Shown here: positions 18,718-26,904 of the stretch, piece after piece | Layout of the letters: every line of letters begins with the position of its first letter | Numbering within the stretch: the stretch's first letter is position 1 | Origin: Mycolicibacterium flavescens | Lineage (GTDB): Bacteria; Actinomycetota; Actinomycetes; Mycobacteriales; Mycobacteriaceae | Assembly: GCA_900637135.1 (NCBI GenBank) | Contig: LR134353.1 | Span: 3,968,001-4,032,000, forward strand | Direction: 5' to 3' | DNA: 64,000 nt | Notes under the pieces: generated by a model | Databases searched by the model: none | What the model was told of the DNA's origin: nothing | The model's input: only the letters and a program-made list of their open reading frames with translations | Program-made: the position numbers and the translations under genes

Positions 18718-19737
18718 GTGAAGGTCACCGTACTGGTCGGCGGCGTCGGCGGCGCCCGCTTCCTACTTGGCGTGCAACATCTGTTGGGGCTTGGGCAGTT
18801 TGGTGGCGCTAAAGGTACTGCTGGGACTGATGATACTGCTGAGCACGAACTGACTGCAGTGGTCAATGTGGGTGACGACGCGTGGATGTTCGGCGTGCGG
18901 ATCTGTCCGGACCTCGACACCTGCATGTACACCCTCGGCGGAGGTATCGATCCCGAACGCGGCTGGGGACATCGCAACGAAACCTGGCATGCCAAGGAGG
19001 AACTCGCGGCCTACGGCGTGCAGCCCGATTGGTTCGGCCTCGGCGACCGGGACCTGGCGACACATCTCGTCCGCAGCCAGATGTTGCGCGCGGGCTATCC
19101 GCTGTCGCAGGTGACCGAGGCGCTGTGCGCGCGATGGGCCCCCGGGGCCAGGCTGCTGCCCGCCAGTGACGACCGCAGCGAAACCCACGTCGTCATCACC
19201 GATCCCGGACCCGGCGAGTACGCCGGCGAGAAACGTGCCATCCACTTTCAGGAGTGGTGGGTGCGATACCGGGCGAAAGTACCAACGCACAGCTTCGCTT
19301 TCGTCGGCGCCGAAAAAGCCACTGCCGGACCCGGCGTCGCCGAGGCCATCGAAGCCGCCGACGTCGTGCTCATCGCGCCGTCCAACCCGGTGGTGAGCAT
19401 CGGCGCGATCCTGGCCGTACCCGGTATCCGCGGCGCGCTGCGTTCGACACCGGCGCCGGTCATCGGCTACTCCCCGATCATCGGCGGAAAGCCGTTGCGC
19501 GGCATGGCCGATGAATGCCTGTCGGTGATCGGCGTGCCGAGCACGTCCGAAGCCGTCGGCAGGCACTACGGCGCGCGCTCCGGTGTCGGCATTCTCGACG
19601 GCTGGTTGGTGCACGACGGAGACGGCGCGGCGGTCGACGGTGTCGAGGTGCGTGCGGTGCCACTGCTCATGACCGATCCCGAGGTCACCGCCGAGATGGT
19701 TCGCGCCGGAATGGATTTGGCAGGCGTGAAGCCATGA
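18718..19737 (+). CDS. fbiA: F420 biosynthesis protein FbiA (phospho-lactate transferase type)
   Basis: Transfers the phosphoenolpyruvyl/phospholactyl group to the deazaflavin FO, giving (dehydro-)F420-0, in coenzyme F420 synthesis. The 339-residue sequence follows M. tuberculosis FbiA closely: GGVGGARFL (8-16), [37 protein letters not shown] and [14 protein letters not shown] short insertion of Gly/Thr-rich residues after LGLGQF (about 28-45) varies between species. The GTG start VKVTVLVGG corresponds to the usual start. The stop overlaps the fbiB start as ATGA. Confidence 0.96.
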   Translation: MKVTVLVGGVGGARFLLGVQHLLGLGQFGGAKGTAGTDDTAEHELTAVVNVGDDAWMFGVRICPDLDTCMYTLGGGIDPERGWGHRNETWHAKEELAAYGVQPDWFGLGDRDLATHLVRSQMLRAGYPLSQVTEALCARWAPGARLLPASDDRSETHVVITDPGPGEYAGEKRAIHFQEWWVRYRAKVPTHSFAFVGAEKATAGPGVAEAIEAADVVLIAPSNPVVSIGAILAVPGIRGALRSTPAPVIGYSPIIGGKPLRGMADECLSVIGVPSTSEAVGRHYGARSGVGILDGWLVHDGDGAAVDGVEVRAVPLLMTDPEVTAEMVRAGMDLAGVKP

Positions 19738-21110
19738 GCGGCGACCATGGCTCAACGGCGCCGCCGAGCGGCGACCATGGCTCGGCCGCCGCGGTGGAGC
19801 TGCTGCCCGTTGCGGGGTTGCCCGAGTTCCGCCCCGGCGACGACCTCGCCTCGGCGATCGCCGAGGCCGCGCCGTGGCTGCGCGACGACGACATCGTCGT
19901 GGTCACCAGCAAGGTGATGTCGAAGTGCGAGGGCCGCATCGTCGACGCGCCGATCGACCCCGAGGAGCGCGACGTGCTGCGGCGCAGGCTCATCGACGCC
20001 GAGGCGGTCCGCGTGCTGGCGCGTAAGGGACGCACGCTGATCACCGAGAACGCGATCGGCCTCGTTCAGGCCGCCGCGGGTGTCGACGGCTCCAACGTCG
20101 ACTCCGCCGAACTCGCGCTGCTTCCAACCGATCCCGATGCCAGCGCCGCGGCACTGGCGTCGGCGCTGCGCGAGCGGCTCGGCGTGACGGTCGGCGTCGT
20201 CGTCACCGACACCATGGGCCGGGCCTGGCGCAACGGGCAGACCGACGTGGCGATCGGCGCGGCCGGCGTGACCGTGCTGCACGGTTACGGCGGTTCGGTC
20301 GACCGGCACGGCAACGAACTGATCGTCACTGAGATCGCGGTCGCCGACGAGATCGCCGCGGCAGCGGATCTGGTGAAGGGCAAGCTGACCGACATCCCGG
20401 TCGCGGTGGTGCGCGGGTTGCGGCTGCCCGACGACGGTTCCACCGCGCGCCGGCTGGTTCGGGCGGGCGAGGAGGACCTGTTCTGGCTCGGCACCGAGGA
20501 GGCCATCGCGCTCGGCAGGAGTCAGGCGCAGCTGCTGCGCCGGTCGGTGCGGCAGTTCACGGCCGAGCCCGTGGACGCCGAGCTCGTGGAATCCGCTGTC
20601 GCCGAGGCCCTCACTGCGCCGGCGCCGCATCACACCCGACCGGTGCGGTTCGTGTGGCTACAGGATCCCGCCCGACGGGAGGTCCTGCTGGATCGGATGA
20701 AAGACAAGTGGCGCGCCGACCTCACCGCCGACGGGCGCGCCGCCGACGCCGTCGAGCGTCGCGTCGAACGCGGCCGGATCCTCTATGACGCACCAGAGGT
20801 CGTCATCCCATTTTTGGTGCCCGACGGCGCGCACGACTATCCGGACGCCGACCGCACGGCCGCGGAGCACACGATGTTCACCGTCGCGGTCGGCGCGGCG
20901 GTGCAGGCGCTTCTGGTGGCGTTGGCGGTGCGGGGTGTCGGGAGCTGCTGGATCGGGTCGACGATCTTCGCCCCCGACATCGTCCGTGAGGAGCTCGACC
21001 TGCCCCACGACTGGGAACCGTTGGGCGCGATCGCGATCGGCTACGCGCAGGACGGGCCGTCCGGCCCGCGGCCTCCCGTGCCGACCGACGAACTGCTGGT
21101 GCGCAAGTGA
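19734..21110 (+). CDS. fbiB: Coenzyme F420:L-glutamate ligase / FMN-dependent reductase FbiB
   Basis: Two-domain enzyme of 458 residues. The N-terminal domain (about 15-245) is the CofE-type gamma-glutamyl ligase that adds the glutamate tail. The C-terminal domain (about 260-458) is a nitroreductase-fold FMN domain that reduces dehydro-F420-0. Seen motifs include [31 protein letters not shown] and [14 protein letters not shown]. It is translationally coupled to fbiA and in turn to the Nudix gene. The first residues contain a duplicated SGDHGS from an 18-base direct repeat. Confidence 0.96.
   Translation: MSGDHGSTAPPSGDHGSAAAVELLPVAGLPEFRPGDDLASAIAEAAPWLRDDDIVVVTSKVMSKCEGRIVDAPIDPEERDVLRRRLIDAEAVRVLARKGRTLITENAIGLVQAAAGVDGSNVDSAELALLPTDPDASAAALASALRERLGVTVGVVVTDTMGRAWRNGQTDVAIGAAGVTVLHGYGGSVDRHGNELIVTEIAVADEIAAAADLVKGKLTDIPVAVVRGLRLPDDGSTARRLVRAGEEDLFWLGTEEAIALGRSQAQLLRRSVRQFTAEPVDAELVESAVAEALTAPAPHHTRPVRFVWLQDPARREVLLDRMKDKWRADLTADGRAADAVERRVERGRILYDAPEVVIPFLVPDGAHDYPDADRTAAEHTMFTVAVGAAVQALLVALAVRGVGSCWIGSTIFAPDIVREELDLPHDWEPLGAIAIGYAQDGPSGPRPPVPTDELLVRK
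19736..19783 (+). repeat. 18-base tandem duplication at the start of fbiB
   Basis: The 18 bases at 19736-19753 are repeated exactly at 19766-19783, a 30-base period. The repeat encodes SGDHGS twice in the poorly conserved N-terminal extension of FbiB, in frame, so the protein is not disrupted. It also overlaps the fbiA stop and fbiB start. Confidence 0.85.
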
Positions 21111-21643
21111 GCCTGCACGCATCAGCGGTGGAGGTGCTGAGCCGTTGGCGCGCACCGGATCCCGCACAGGACACCCTGCGGCACGCGGTGCTGGCGTTCT
21201 TGGCGGCCCGACCCGACGGTTGCCTGCGTGAATGCGTCGCGGGCCACGTCACCGGGTCGGCCCTCGTGCTCGACCACGCCGGGACCCACGCACTGCTGAC
21301 ACTGCACCCCCGGTTCGGGCGATGGCTGCAACTCGGCGGGCATTGCGAGCCGACCGATCCCGATGTCGTGACGGCCGCACTGCGAGAGGCCACCGAGGAG
21401 TCCGGCATCGGTGGTCTCACGATCGACCCGACCATGGCCGCGCTGCACGTCCACCCCGTCACGTGCTCGCTGGGGGTGCCGACCCGTCACCTCGACATGC
21501 AGTTCATCGTCCACGCGCCCGTCGACGCCGAAACCGCCATCAGCGACGAGTCTTTGGACTTGCGGTGGTGGCCGCTGGACGCGCTGCCCGAGGATTGCGA
21601 CTTCGGTCTCACCCAACTGGCGGCGGCCGCCCGCGCCAGGTGA
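21107..21643 (+). CDS. Nudix hydrolase coupled to fbiB
   Basis: A 178-residue Nudix-fold protein that should hydrolyse a nucleoside-diphosphate-linked compound. The Nudix box is recognisable: GGHCE (77-81), then REATEESGI (93-101). The catalytic Glu pair is intact; the first glycine block is slightly altered, as in several actinobacterial subfamilies. Its GTG start overlaps the fbiB stop (GTGA), so it is the third gene of a fbiA-fbiB-nudix operon. This context hints at a housekeeping role in F420 or nucleotide metabolism, but the substrate is unknown. M. tuberculosis has a different gene (Rv3263) here. Confidence 0.85.
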   Translation: MSLHASAVEVLSRWRAPDPAQDTLRHAVLAFLAARPDGCLRECVAGHVTGSALVLDHAGTHALLTLHPRFGRWLQLGGHCEPTDPDVVTAALREATEESGIGGLTIDPTMAALHVHPVTCSLGVPTRHLDMQFIVHAPVDAETAISDESLDLRWWPLDALPEDCDFGLTQLAAAARAR

Positions 21644-21690
21644 TTTCGGTGTCATCCGTTGCGCTCAGCGCAACCAACGACACCGAAATC
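21642..21690. terminator. Nested palindrome between convergent genes (type A repeat, copy 1)
   Basis: A perfect 12-bp outer stem, GATTTCGGTGTC (21642-21653) with GACACCGAAATC (21679-21690), encloses a second perfect stem, GTTGCGC-TCA-GCGCAAC. It lies between the ends of the Nudix gene and manC and probably ends transcription from both sides. The outer arm recurs after accA3 and after the TetR gene near 63 kb. Confidence 0.75.
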
Positions 21691-21695
21691 GCGGG

Positions 21696-22772
21696 CTAGA
21701 CGTCGGTCGAGAACCGGATCCCGCCGTCTGGGATCGTCACGCCCGGCCACACGCGTGCACCGCGCAACAGTTCGCAGCGGGCACCGATGTCGGCGCCGTC
21801 GCCGATCACGCCGTCGCGGATCAGCGCGCGCGGGCCGATGCGGGCCCCGAACCCGACGATCGAGCGTTCGATCACCGCGCCGGCGCCCACCCGCGCGCCG
21901 TCGAAGATGACCGCGCCGTCCAACCGTGCGCCCCCGGCGATCTCGGCACCTCGACCGACCACCGCGCCGCCGATCAGCAGCGCCCCCGGTGCGACGCTGG
22001 CGCCGTCGTGCACCAGCTTTTCACCGCGGTGCCCGCCCAACGCGGGTGACGGCGCGATACCGCGCACCAGATCCGCCGACCCCCGCACGAAATCCTCCGG
22101 TGTGCCCATGTCGCGCCAGTAGGTGGAGTCGACGTAGCCGCACACCCGGAGCCCGTCGGAGAGCAGGCCCGGGAACACCTCGCGTTCGACCGAAAGCGCC
22201 CGGCCCTTGGGGATGCGCTCGATCACCTCGCGCTTGAACACATAGCAGCCCGCGTTGATCTGATCGGTCGGCGGGTCCTGGGTCTTCTCGAGGAAGGCGG
22301 TCACCATGCCGTCGGAATCGGTTGGCACGCAACCGAATGCCCGAGGGTCACCGACACGCACCAGGTGCAGCGTCACGTCGGCGGCGTTGTCCTCATGCGA
22401 GTTCAGCAGCGCGCGAAGGTCGGCACCCGACAACACGTCGCCGTTGAACACCAGCGCGGTGTCGTGGCGCAGCTTGCCCGTGACGTTGGCGATGCCGCCG
22501 CCGGTGCCCAGCGGTTCGGTCTCGACGACGTATTCGATCTGCAGGCCGAACTTGGACCCATCGCCGAACTCGGACTCGAACACCGCGGCCTTGTACGACG
22601 TGCCCAGCACGACGTGCTCGATACCGGCCTCGGCGATGCGCGACAACAGGTGCGTCAGAAACGGCAAGCCGGCCGTCGGCAGCATCGGCTTGGGCGCGGA
22701 CAGGGTCAGCGGCCGCAGCCGGGTGCCCAAACCACCGACGAGGATGACGGCATCGACGTGTGCGGGATTCAC
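21696..22772 (-). CDS. manC: Mannose-1-phosphate guanylyltransferase (GDP-mannose pyrophosphorylase)
   Basis: Makes GDP-mannose from mannose-1-phosphate and GTP, completing the route begun by manA and pmmA. The 358-residue protein has a nucleotidyltransferase domain with the signature GGLGTRLRPLT (13-23), KPM, and the metal-binding FNGDVL, followed by a left-handed beta-helix of hexapeptide repeats (about 250-345). It corresponds to Rv3264c, where older annotation as a glucose-1-phosphate thymidylyltransferase (RmlA2) also exists. The GTG start overlaps the wbbL stop. Confidence 0.92.
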   Translation of the reverse strand: MNPAHVDAVILVGGLGTRLRPLTLSAPKPMLPTAGLPFLTHLLSRIAEAGIEHVVLGTSYKAAVFESEFGDGSKFGLQIEYVVETEPLGTGGGIANVTGKLRHDTALVFNGDVLSGADLRALLNSHEDNAADVTLHLVRVGDPRAFGCVPTDSDGMVTAFLEKTQDPPTDQINAGCYVFKREVIERIPKGRALSVEREVFPGLLSDGLRVCGYVDSTYWRDMGTPEDFVRGSADLVRGIAPSPALGGHRGEKLVHDGASVAPGALLIGGAVVGRGAEIAGGARLDGAVIFDGARVGAGAVIERSIVGFGARIGPRALIRDGVIGDGADIGARCELLRGARVWPGVTIPDGGIRFSTDV

Positions 22773-23656
22773 TTGCGCCGTCCTTTCGCCCGGTTGCGTC
22801 GTGAGCTGCGGACCACCAGGCCCGCACGCGCGGCGAGCGAGCTTCGGATCGTCCACCGCAGCGGACCCTGCCACCACCTGGGGTACCGATCCGCGAGGAA
22901 AGTGTAGGTGCTGGTGTGATGGGCGGCCAAGTTGCGCGCGGGGTCCTTGCCGGTCGCGTGCCCCTTGTCGTGCAAAACCTCGGCGGCCGGCACATACACG
23001 TTCTGCCAGCCCGCCCGCGACAGCCGATCACCGAGGTCGACGTCCTCCATGTACATGAAGTAGCGCTCGTCGAAGCCCGAGATCTCCTCGAACGCCGACC
23101 GGCGCAGCAACAGACACGATCCCGACAGCCAGCCGACGGCGCGTTCGCTGGGCTCCCGGCGCTCTTGGCGGTATTCGGCGGTCCACGGGTTGGACTTCCA
23201 GAACGGTCCCACGACGGCGTGCATCCCGCCGCGCACGAGGCTGGGCTGGTGCCGCGCCGATGGATACACCGAACCGTCCGGGTCGCGGATCAGCGGGCCG
23301 AGCGAACCCGCATGCGGCCAGCGGGCAGCGGCCTCCAGCAGGATGTCGATGCTGCGCGGACCCCACTGCACATCGGGGTTGGCCACGATGAAGAAGTCGT
23401 TGTTGTCCGAGTCCGTCAGGTACTCCGCGACCGCGCGGTTCACCGCGCTGCCGTATCCGAGATTGCCGCCGGTGGGCAGCAATCGGACGTTGGGATAGCG
23501 TGCGAGCGCCTCTTCGGGTGCGCCGTCGGTCGAGCCGTTGTCGGCCATCACCACTGTCACCGGCCGGTCGGTGGCATGCGACAGCGTCGCCAGGAACCGG
23601 TTGAGGTGTGGACCCGGCGAGTACGTCACCGTGACGACCACCAACTCGTCACTCAT
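22769..23656 (-). CDS. wbbL: Rhamnosyltransferase WbbL (arabinogalactan linker)
   Basis: Family 2 glycosyltransferase that adds L-rhamnose from dTDP-rhamnose to GlcNAc-PP-decaprenol, forming the linker that joins arabinogalactan to peptidoglycan. The 295-residue sequence shows VVVTVTYSPGPHLNRFLATL at the N-terminus, DNGSTDG for nucleotide binding, NPDVQW as the metal-binding region and a conserved FDERYFMYMEDVDLGDR acceptor-site block. It is cytoplasmic-face membrane associated and essential in mycobacteria. It lies between rmlD and manC in one coupled operon, as in Rv3264c-Rv3266c. Confidence 0.95.
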   Translation of the reverse strand: MSDELVVVTVTYSPGPHLNRFLATLSHATDRPVTVVMADNGSTDGAPEEALARYPNVRLLPTGGNLGYGSAVNRAVAEYLTDSDNNDFFIVANPDVQWGPRSIDILLEAAARWPHAGSLGPLIRDPDGSVYPSARHQPSLVRGGMHAVVGPFWKSNPWTAEYRQERREPSERAVGWLSGSCLLLRRSAFEEISGFDERYFMYMEDVDLGDRLSRAGWQNVYVPAAEVLHDKGHATGKDPARNLAAHHTSTYTFLADRYPRWWQGPLRWTIRSSLAARAGLVVRSSRRNRAKGRRK

Positions 23657-23674
23657 GTGCCACCCGTTCCGAAC

Positions 23675-24565
23675 TCACGGCGTCGAGGGTATCGGGCCGC
23701 CACGCCCGTACCGCGACAGCGCATCCGCGAGCGCCTCGCGCCACGGTCGCAGCGGGGTGAGGCCGGCATCGGCGGACCGCCGGCCCGACAGCGCCGTGTA
23801 CGTCGGGCGCTGCGCGGGCCGTGGGCTTTCGGCGCCGGCGACGGGCCGCAACCGCCCGGGGTCTGCGCCGACGGCCTCGAAGATCGCGCGCGCCTGGTCG
23901 TAGCGGCTGGCCTCCCCGTCGTTGGCGGCGTGCAGCACCGGTGCACTGATCGCGCCGTCGGCGATCTCCAGCAGCGCCGCGGCGAGGTCACCGGCGTAGG
24001 TCGGGGATGCGGTCTGGTCGGCCACCGCCTCGACCGTTTCGTCGCCGGCGGCCTTTCGGCGCATGGTCGCGGCGACGTCCGTACCGTCGCCGCCTTCGTA
24101 CACCCACGACGTGCGCACGACGTGTGCGCCGGGCAGGGCGGCCAACACGGCCCGCTCCCCAGCGAGTTTGGTGCGGCCGTAGACGTTCACCGGCGCGGTC
24201 TCGTCGTCGATCTCATACGGGCGGCGCGCTGCGCCGGAGAACACGTAGTCGGTCGAGATGTGGATCAGGCGGGCGCCGACGGCGGCGCACGCCCGCGCGA
24301 GGTGAGCCGGTCCGTCGGCATTGACCGCGTGCGCACGGTCCTGTTCGGTCTCGGCCGCGTCCACGTTGGTGTACGCGGCGCAGTTGATCACCACGTCACC
24401 GGATTCGATGACACGCTGGGCGGCCGCCGCATCGGTGATGTCGAGCTCCGACGACGTCAGCGCCAGCACCTCGCGGCCCTGCTGGCGGGCCTGAGCTGCG
24501 AGAACCCGACCGACCATGCCGCCTGCACCGGGAATGACGATCCGGCCCGGCCCGCGAGAAGTCAT
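23675..24565 (-). CDS. rmlD: dTDP-4-dehydrorhamnose reductase
   Basis: Last step of dTDP-L-rhamnose synthesis, reducing dTDP-4-keto-rhamnose with NAD(P)H. The 296-residue extended SDR has IVIPGAGGMVGRVL for cofactor binding, STDYVFSG, and the catalytic Tyr-Lys pair in VNVYGRTKLAGE. The start MTSRGPGR is one of several close options; GTG two codons earlier (VTM) is the alternative. It is the first gene of the rmlD-wbbL-manC operon and divergent from lcp1 with 67 bases between them. Confidence 0.95.
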   Translation of the reverse strand: MTSRGPGRIVIPGAGGMVGRVLAAQARQQGREVLALTSSELDITDAAAAQRVIESGDVVINCAAYTNVDAAETEQDRAHAVNADGPAHLARACAAVGARLIHISTDYVFSGAARRPYEIDDETAPVNVYGRTKLAGERAVLAALPGAHVVRTSWVYEGGDGTDVAATMRRKAAGDETVEAVADQTASPTYAGDLAAALLEIADGAISAPVLHAANDGEASRYDQARAIFEAVGADPGRLRPVAGAESPRPAQRPTYTALSGRRSADAGLTPLRPWREALADALSRYGRGGPIPSTP

Positions 24566-24632
24566 GGTCACGAGTCTGGCACGCCGAGGCGCGCTACCCG
24601 CTTCGTGCCCGTCTCGCCAGTAGCCTGGGCTG

Positions 24633-26099
24633 ATGCCCGGTCGACTGCTCCGTGTCATCGCCGTGTCCGCGGCCTTGGCGATCGTGGTCGGTACGGGCGT
24701 CGCGTGGGGCAAGATCCGCTCGTTCGAATCCGGCATCAACCACATCTCGTCGATCGCGCTGGGCGAGGGCGGCGAAGACGGCGCGATCGACATCCTGCTC
24801 GTCGGCATGGACAGCCGCACCGACGCGCACGGCAATCCTCTATCCCAGGAGGAACTGGCGACGCTGCGGGCGGGCGACGACGAAGCCACCAACACGGACA
24901 CGATCATCTTGATCCGCGTCCCCAACAACGGAAAATCCGCGACCGCCATCTCGATCCCGCGCGACTCCTATGTCGAGGCACCGGGAATCGGCAAGATGAA
25001 GATCAACGGCGTGTACGGCTCGGAACACCTCGAGAAGATGACCGAGCTCGTCGAGCAGAAGGGCGTGGACCCGGCCGAAGCCGAGCCGCAGGCCAAGGAA
25101 GCCGGACGCGAAGCCCTGATCAAGACCGTGGCCAACCTCACCGGCGTCACCGTCGACCACTACGCCGAGATCGGACTGCTGGGCTTCGCGTTGATCACCG
25201 ACGCCCTCGGCGGCGTCAACGTGTGTTTGAAAGAGCCCGTGTACGAACCGCTTTCGGGAGCCGACTTTCCTGCCGGCTGGCAGAAGCTCAACGGCCCGCA
25301 GGCGCTGAGCTTCGTCCGGCAGCGCCACGATCTGCCACGCGGCGACCTCGACCGGGTGACGCGTCAGCAGGCGGTGATGGCTTCCCTTGCGCACGAGGTG
25401 ATCTCCGGCAAGACGCTGTCGAGTCCGGCCACCTTGAACCGCCTGCAGGATGCCGTGCAGCGCTCCGTCGTACTCTCCGACGGTTGGGACGTCATGCAAT
25501 TCGCCGAGCAACTGCAGAAGCTGGCCGCGGGCAACGTCGCGTTCGCCACCATTCCAGTGCTGCAGGAGAACGGTTGGAGCGACGACGGGATGCAGAGCGT
25601 CGTGCGCGTGGACCCCAGTGAGGTCAAGAGCTGGATCGAAGGCCTGCTGGACGAGCAGGACGAAGGTAAGACCGAGCAGATCGCCTACACGCCCGACAAG
25701 ACCACCGTCGAGGTGGTCAATGCCACCGAGGTCAACGGCCTGGCCGCCGCGGTGTCGCAGGTGCTGACCAATAAGGGGTTCACCCCCGGCGCGACGGGCA
25801 ACCACGAGGGCGACCCGGTGGCCAGCAGCCAGGTGCGCGCCAACAAGACCGATGACCTTGGCGCACAGGCTGTCTCGAAGGACCTGGGCGAGTTGGCGAT
25901 CGTCGAGGACCCGTCGGTGGCCCCGGGGCACGTGCGCGTGGTGCTGGCCGACGACTACACCGGTCCGGGTTCGGGCCTGGACGGCAGCAACGTTCCGACG
26001 CTGACCACCGATTCGGTGGCCGTCGGCTCGACCGAGACCGCTCCGCCCCCGTCGCCGATCCTGACCGCCGGATCCAACGACCCGGAGTGCGTCAACTAA
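24633..26099 (+). CDS. lcp1: LytR-CpsA-Psr family ligase Lcp1
   Basis: Attaches arabinogalactan to peptidoglycan at the outer face of the membrane, using the decaprenyl-linked polymer. The 488-residue protein has an N-terminal membrane anchor (about 6-26). The LCP catalytic domain follows (about 50-290), with TDTIILIRV, ISIPRDSYVE and FVRQRH arginine/aspartate motifs. A LytR_C domain (about 345-445) and a Thr/Pro-rich tail complete it. This is the layout of Rv3267. It is divergent from rmlD, so linker synthesis and ligation genes are adjacent. It is followed after 11 bases by the TIGR03089 gene. Confidence 0.93.
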   Translation: MPGRLLRVIAVSAALAIVVGTGVAWGKIRSFESGINHISSIALGEGGEDGAIDILLVGMDSRTDAHGNPLSQEELATLRAGDDEATNTDTIILIRVPNNGKSATAISIPRDSYVEAPGIGKMKINGVYGSEHLEKMTELVEQKGVDPAEAEPQAKEAGREALIKTVANLTGVTVDHYAEIGLLGFALITDALGGVNVCLKEPVYEPLSGADFPAGWQKLNGPQALSFVRQRHDLPRGDLDRVTRQQAVMASLAHEVISGKTLSSPATLNRLQDAVQRSVVLSDGWDVMQFAEQLQKLAAGNVAFATIPVLQENGWSDDGMQSVVRVDPSEVKSWIEGLLDEQDEGKTEQIAYTPDKTTVEVVNATEVNGLAAAVSQVLTNKGFTPGATGNHEGDPVASSQVRANKTDDLGAQAVSKDLGELAIVEDPSVAPGHVRVVLADDYTGPGSGLDGSNVPTLTTDSVAVGSTETAPPPSPILTAGSNDPECVN

Positions 26100-26110
26100 C
26101 GTCGACGAGC

Positions 26111-26839
26111 GTGACGACCGTCAGTGGGGCAATCCTCGACCCGCTCATGGCCTCGGACCCCGCAGGCCCCCGCATCACCTACTACGACGACGCGACCGGC
26201 GAGCGCATCGAGTTGTCCACCGCCACGCTCGCGAACTGGGCCGCCAAGACCGCCAACCTGTTACGCGACGAGTTGGACGCAGGCCCGTCGTCTCGCATCG
26301 CGGTCCTGCTGCCCGCACACTGGCAGAGCGCCGCCGTGTTCTTCGGTATCTGGTGGATCGGCGCCGAGGTGGTGCTCGGGGACGCTTCGGTGGACTCCGC
26401 CGATGTCGCGCTGTGCACCGCCGACCGGTTGGCCGAGGCCGACGGGGCGGTCGGGATGGGCAGCGGAATAGGCGAGGTCGCGGTGCTGTCGCTGGACCCG
26501 TTCGGCAAGCCCGCGGCCGATCTACCGGTCGGTGTCACCGACTACGCCACCGCGGTGCGGGTACACGGCGACCAGATCTCACCGGAGCGCATGCCCGGCC
26601 CCGCGCTCAACGGCCGCGGCGTCGACGAGGTGCTCACCGCGGCCCGCCAGTCCGCTGCGGCACAGGGTTTCACCGCATCCGACCGAGTGCTGTCCAGCGC
26701 CGGATGGGATAGCGCCGACGAGCTCGTCGACCACATGCTGGCCGTCTTCGCCGTCGGCGCCTCGCTCGTGCAGGTGGCCAATCCCGATGTCGCGCTGGCC
26801 GACCGCCGCAGGGCCACCGAGAAGGTCACCAAGGGCTGA
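26111..26839 (+). CDS. TIGR03089 family protein (AMP-binding-like)
   Basis: A 242-residue protein of the TIGR03089 family found only in actinobacteria, like Rv3268. It resembles the N-terminal part of acyl-adenylate-forming enzymes (a segment like ITYYDDATGERIELSTATLANWAAKTANLL and VLLPAHWQSAAVFFGIWW), but lacks the usual ATP-binding loop and the C-terminal lid. It is therefore probably not a normal ligase. The GTG start is chosen because the frame before it belongs to the end of lcp1. Likely co-transcribed with lcp1; no defined role. Confidence 0.85.
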   Translation: MTTVSGAILDPLMASDPAGPRITYYDDATGERIELSTATLANWAAKTANLLRDELDAGPSSRIAVLLPAHWQSAAVFFGIWWIGAEVVLGDASVDSADVALCTADRLAEADGAVGMGSGIGEVAVLSLDPFGKPAADLPVGVTDYATAVRVHGDQISPERMPGPALNGRGVDEVLTAARQSAAAQGFTASDRVLSSAGWDSADELVDHMLAVFAVGASLVQVANPDVALADRRRATEKVTKG

Positions 26840-26847
26840 GAGCCATA

Positions 26848-26871
26848 TCGGCGAAATGGGGCTTTCGCCGA
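26848..26871. terminator. Perfect hairpin after the lcp1 operon
   Basis: TCGGCGAAA and TTTCGCCGA form a perfect 9-bp inverted repeat around a six-base loop, nine bases after the TIGR03089 stop and 33 bases before the oxidase start. It may end the lcp1 transcript or act as an operator for the oxidase; a terminator is slightly more likely. Confidence 0.5.
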
Positions 26872-26904
26872 CGCGGAAGCCCTCGCAGTGCCACGCTGGA
26901 GGAC

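Noticed and set aside
22916-25621. A 901-codon open frame on the plus strand across wbbL, rmlD and into lcp1
   Set aside because: It is antisense to two well-recognised genes and out of frame with lcp1; the translation is Arg/Gly/His-rich without domains. Long shadow frames are usual at this GC content.
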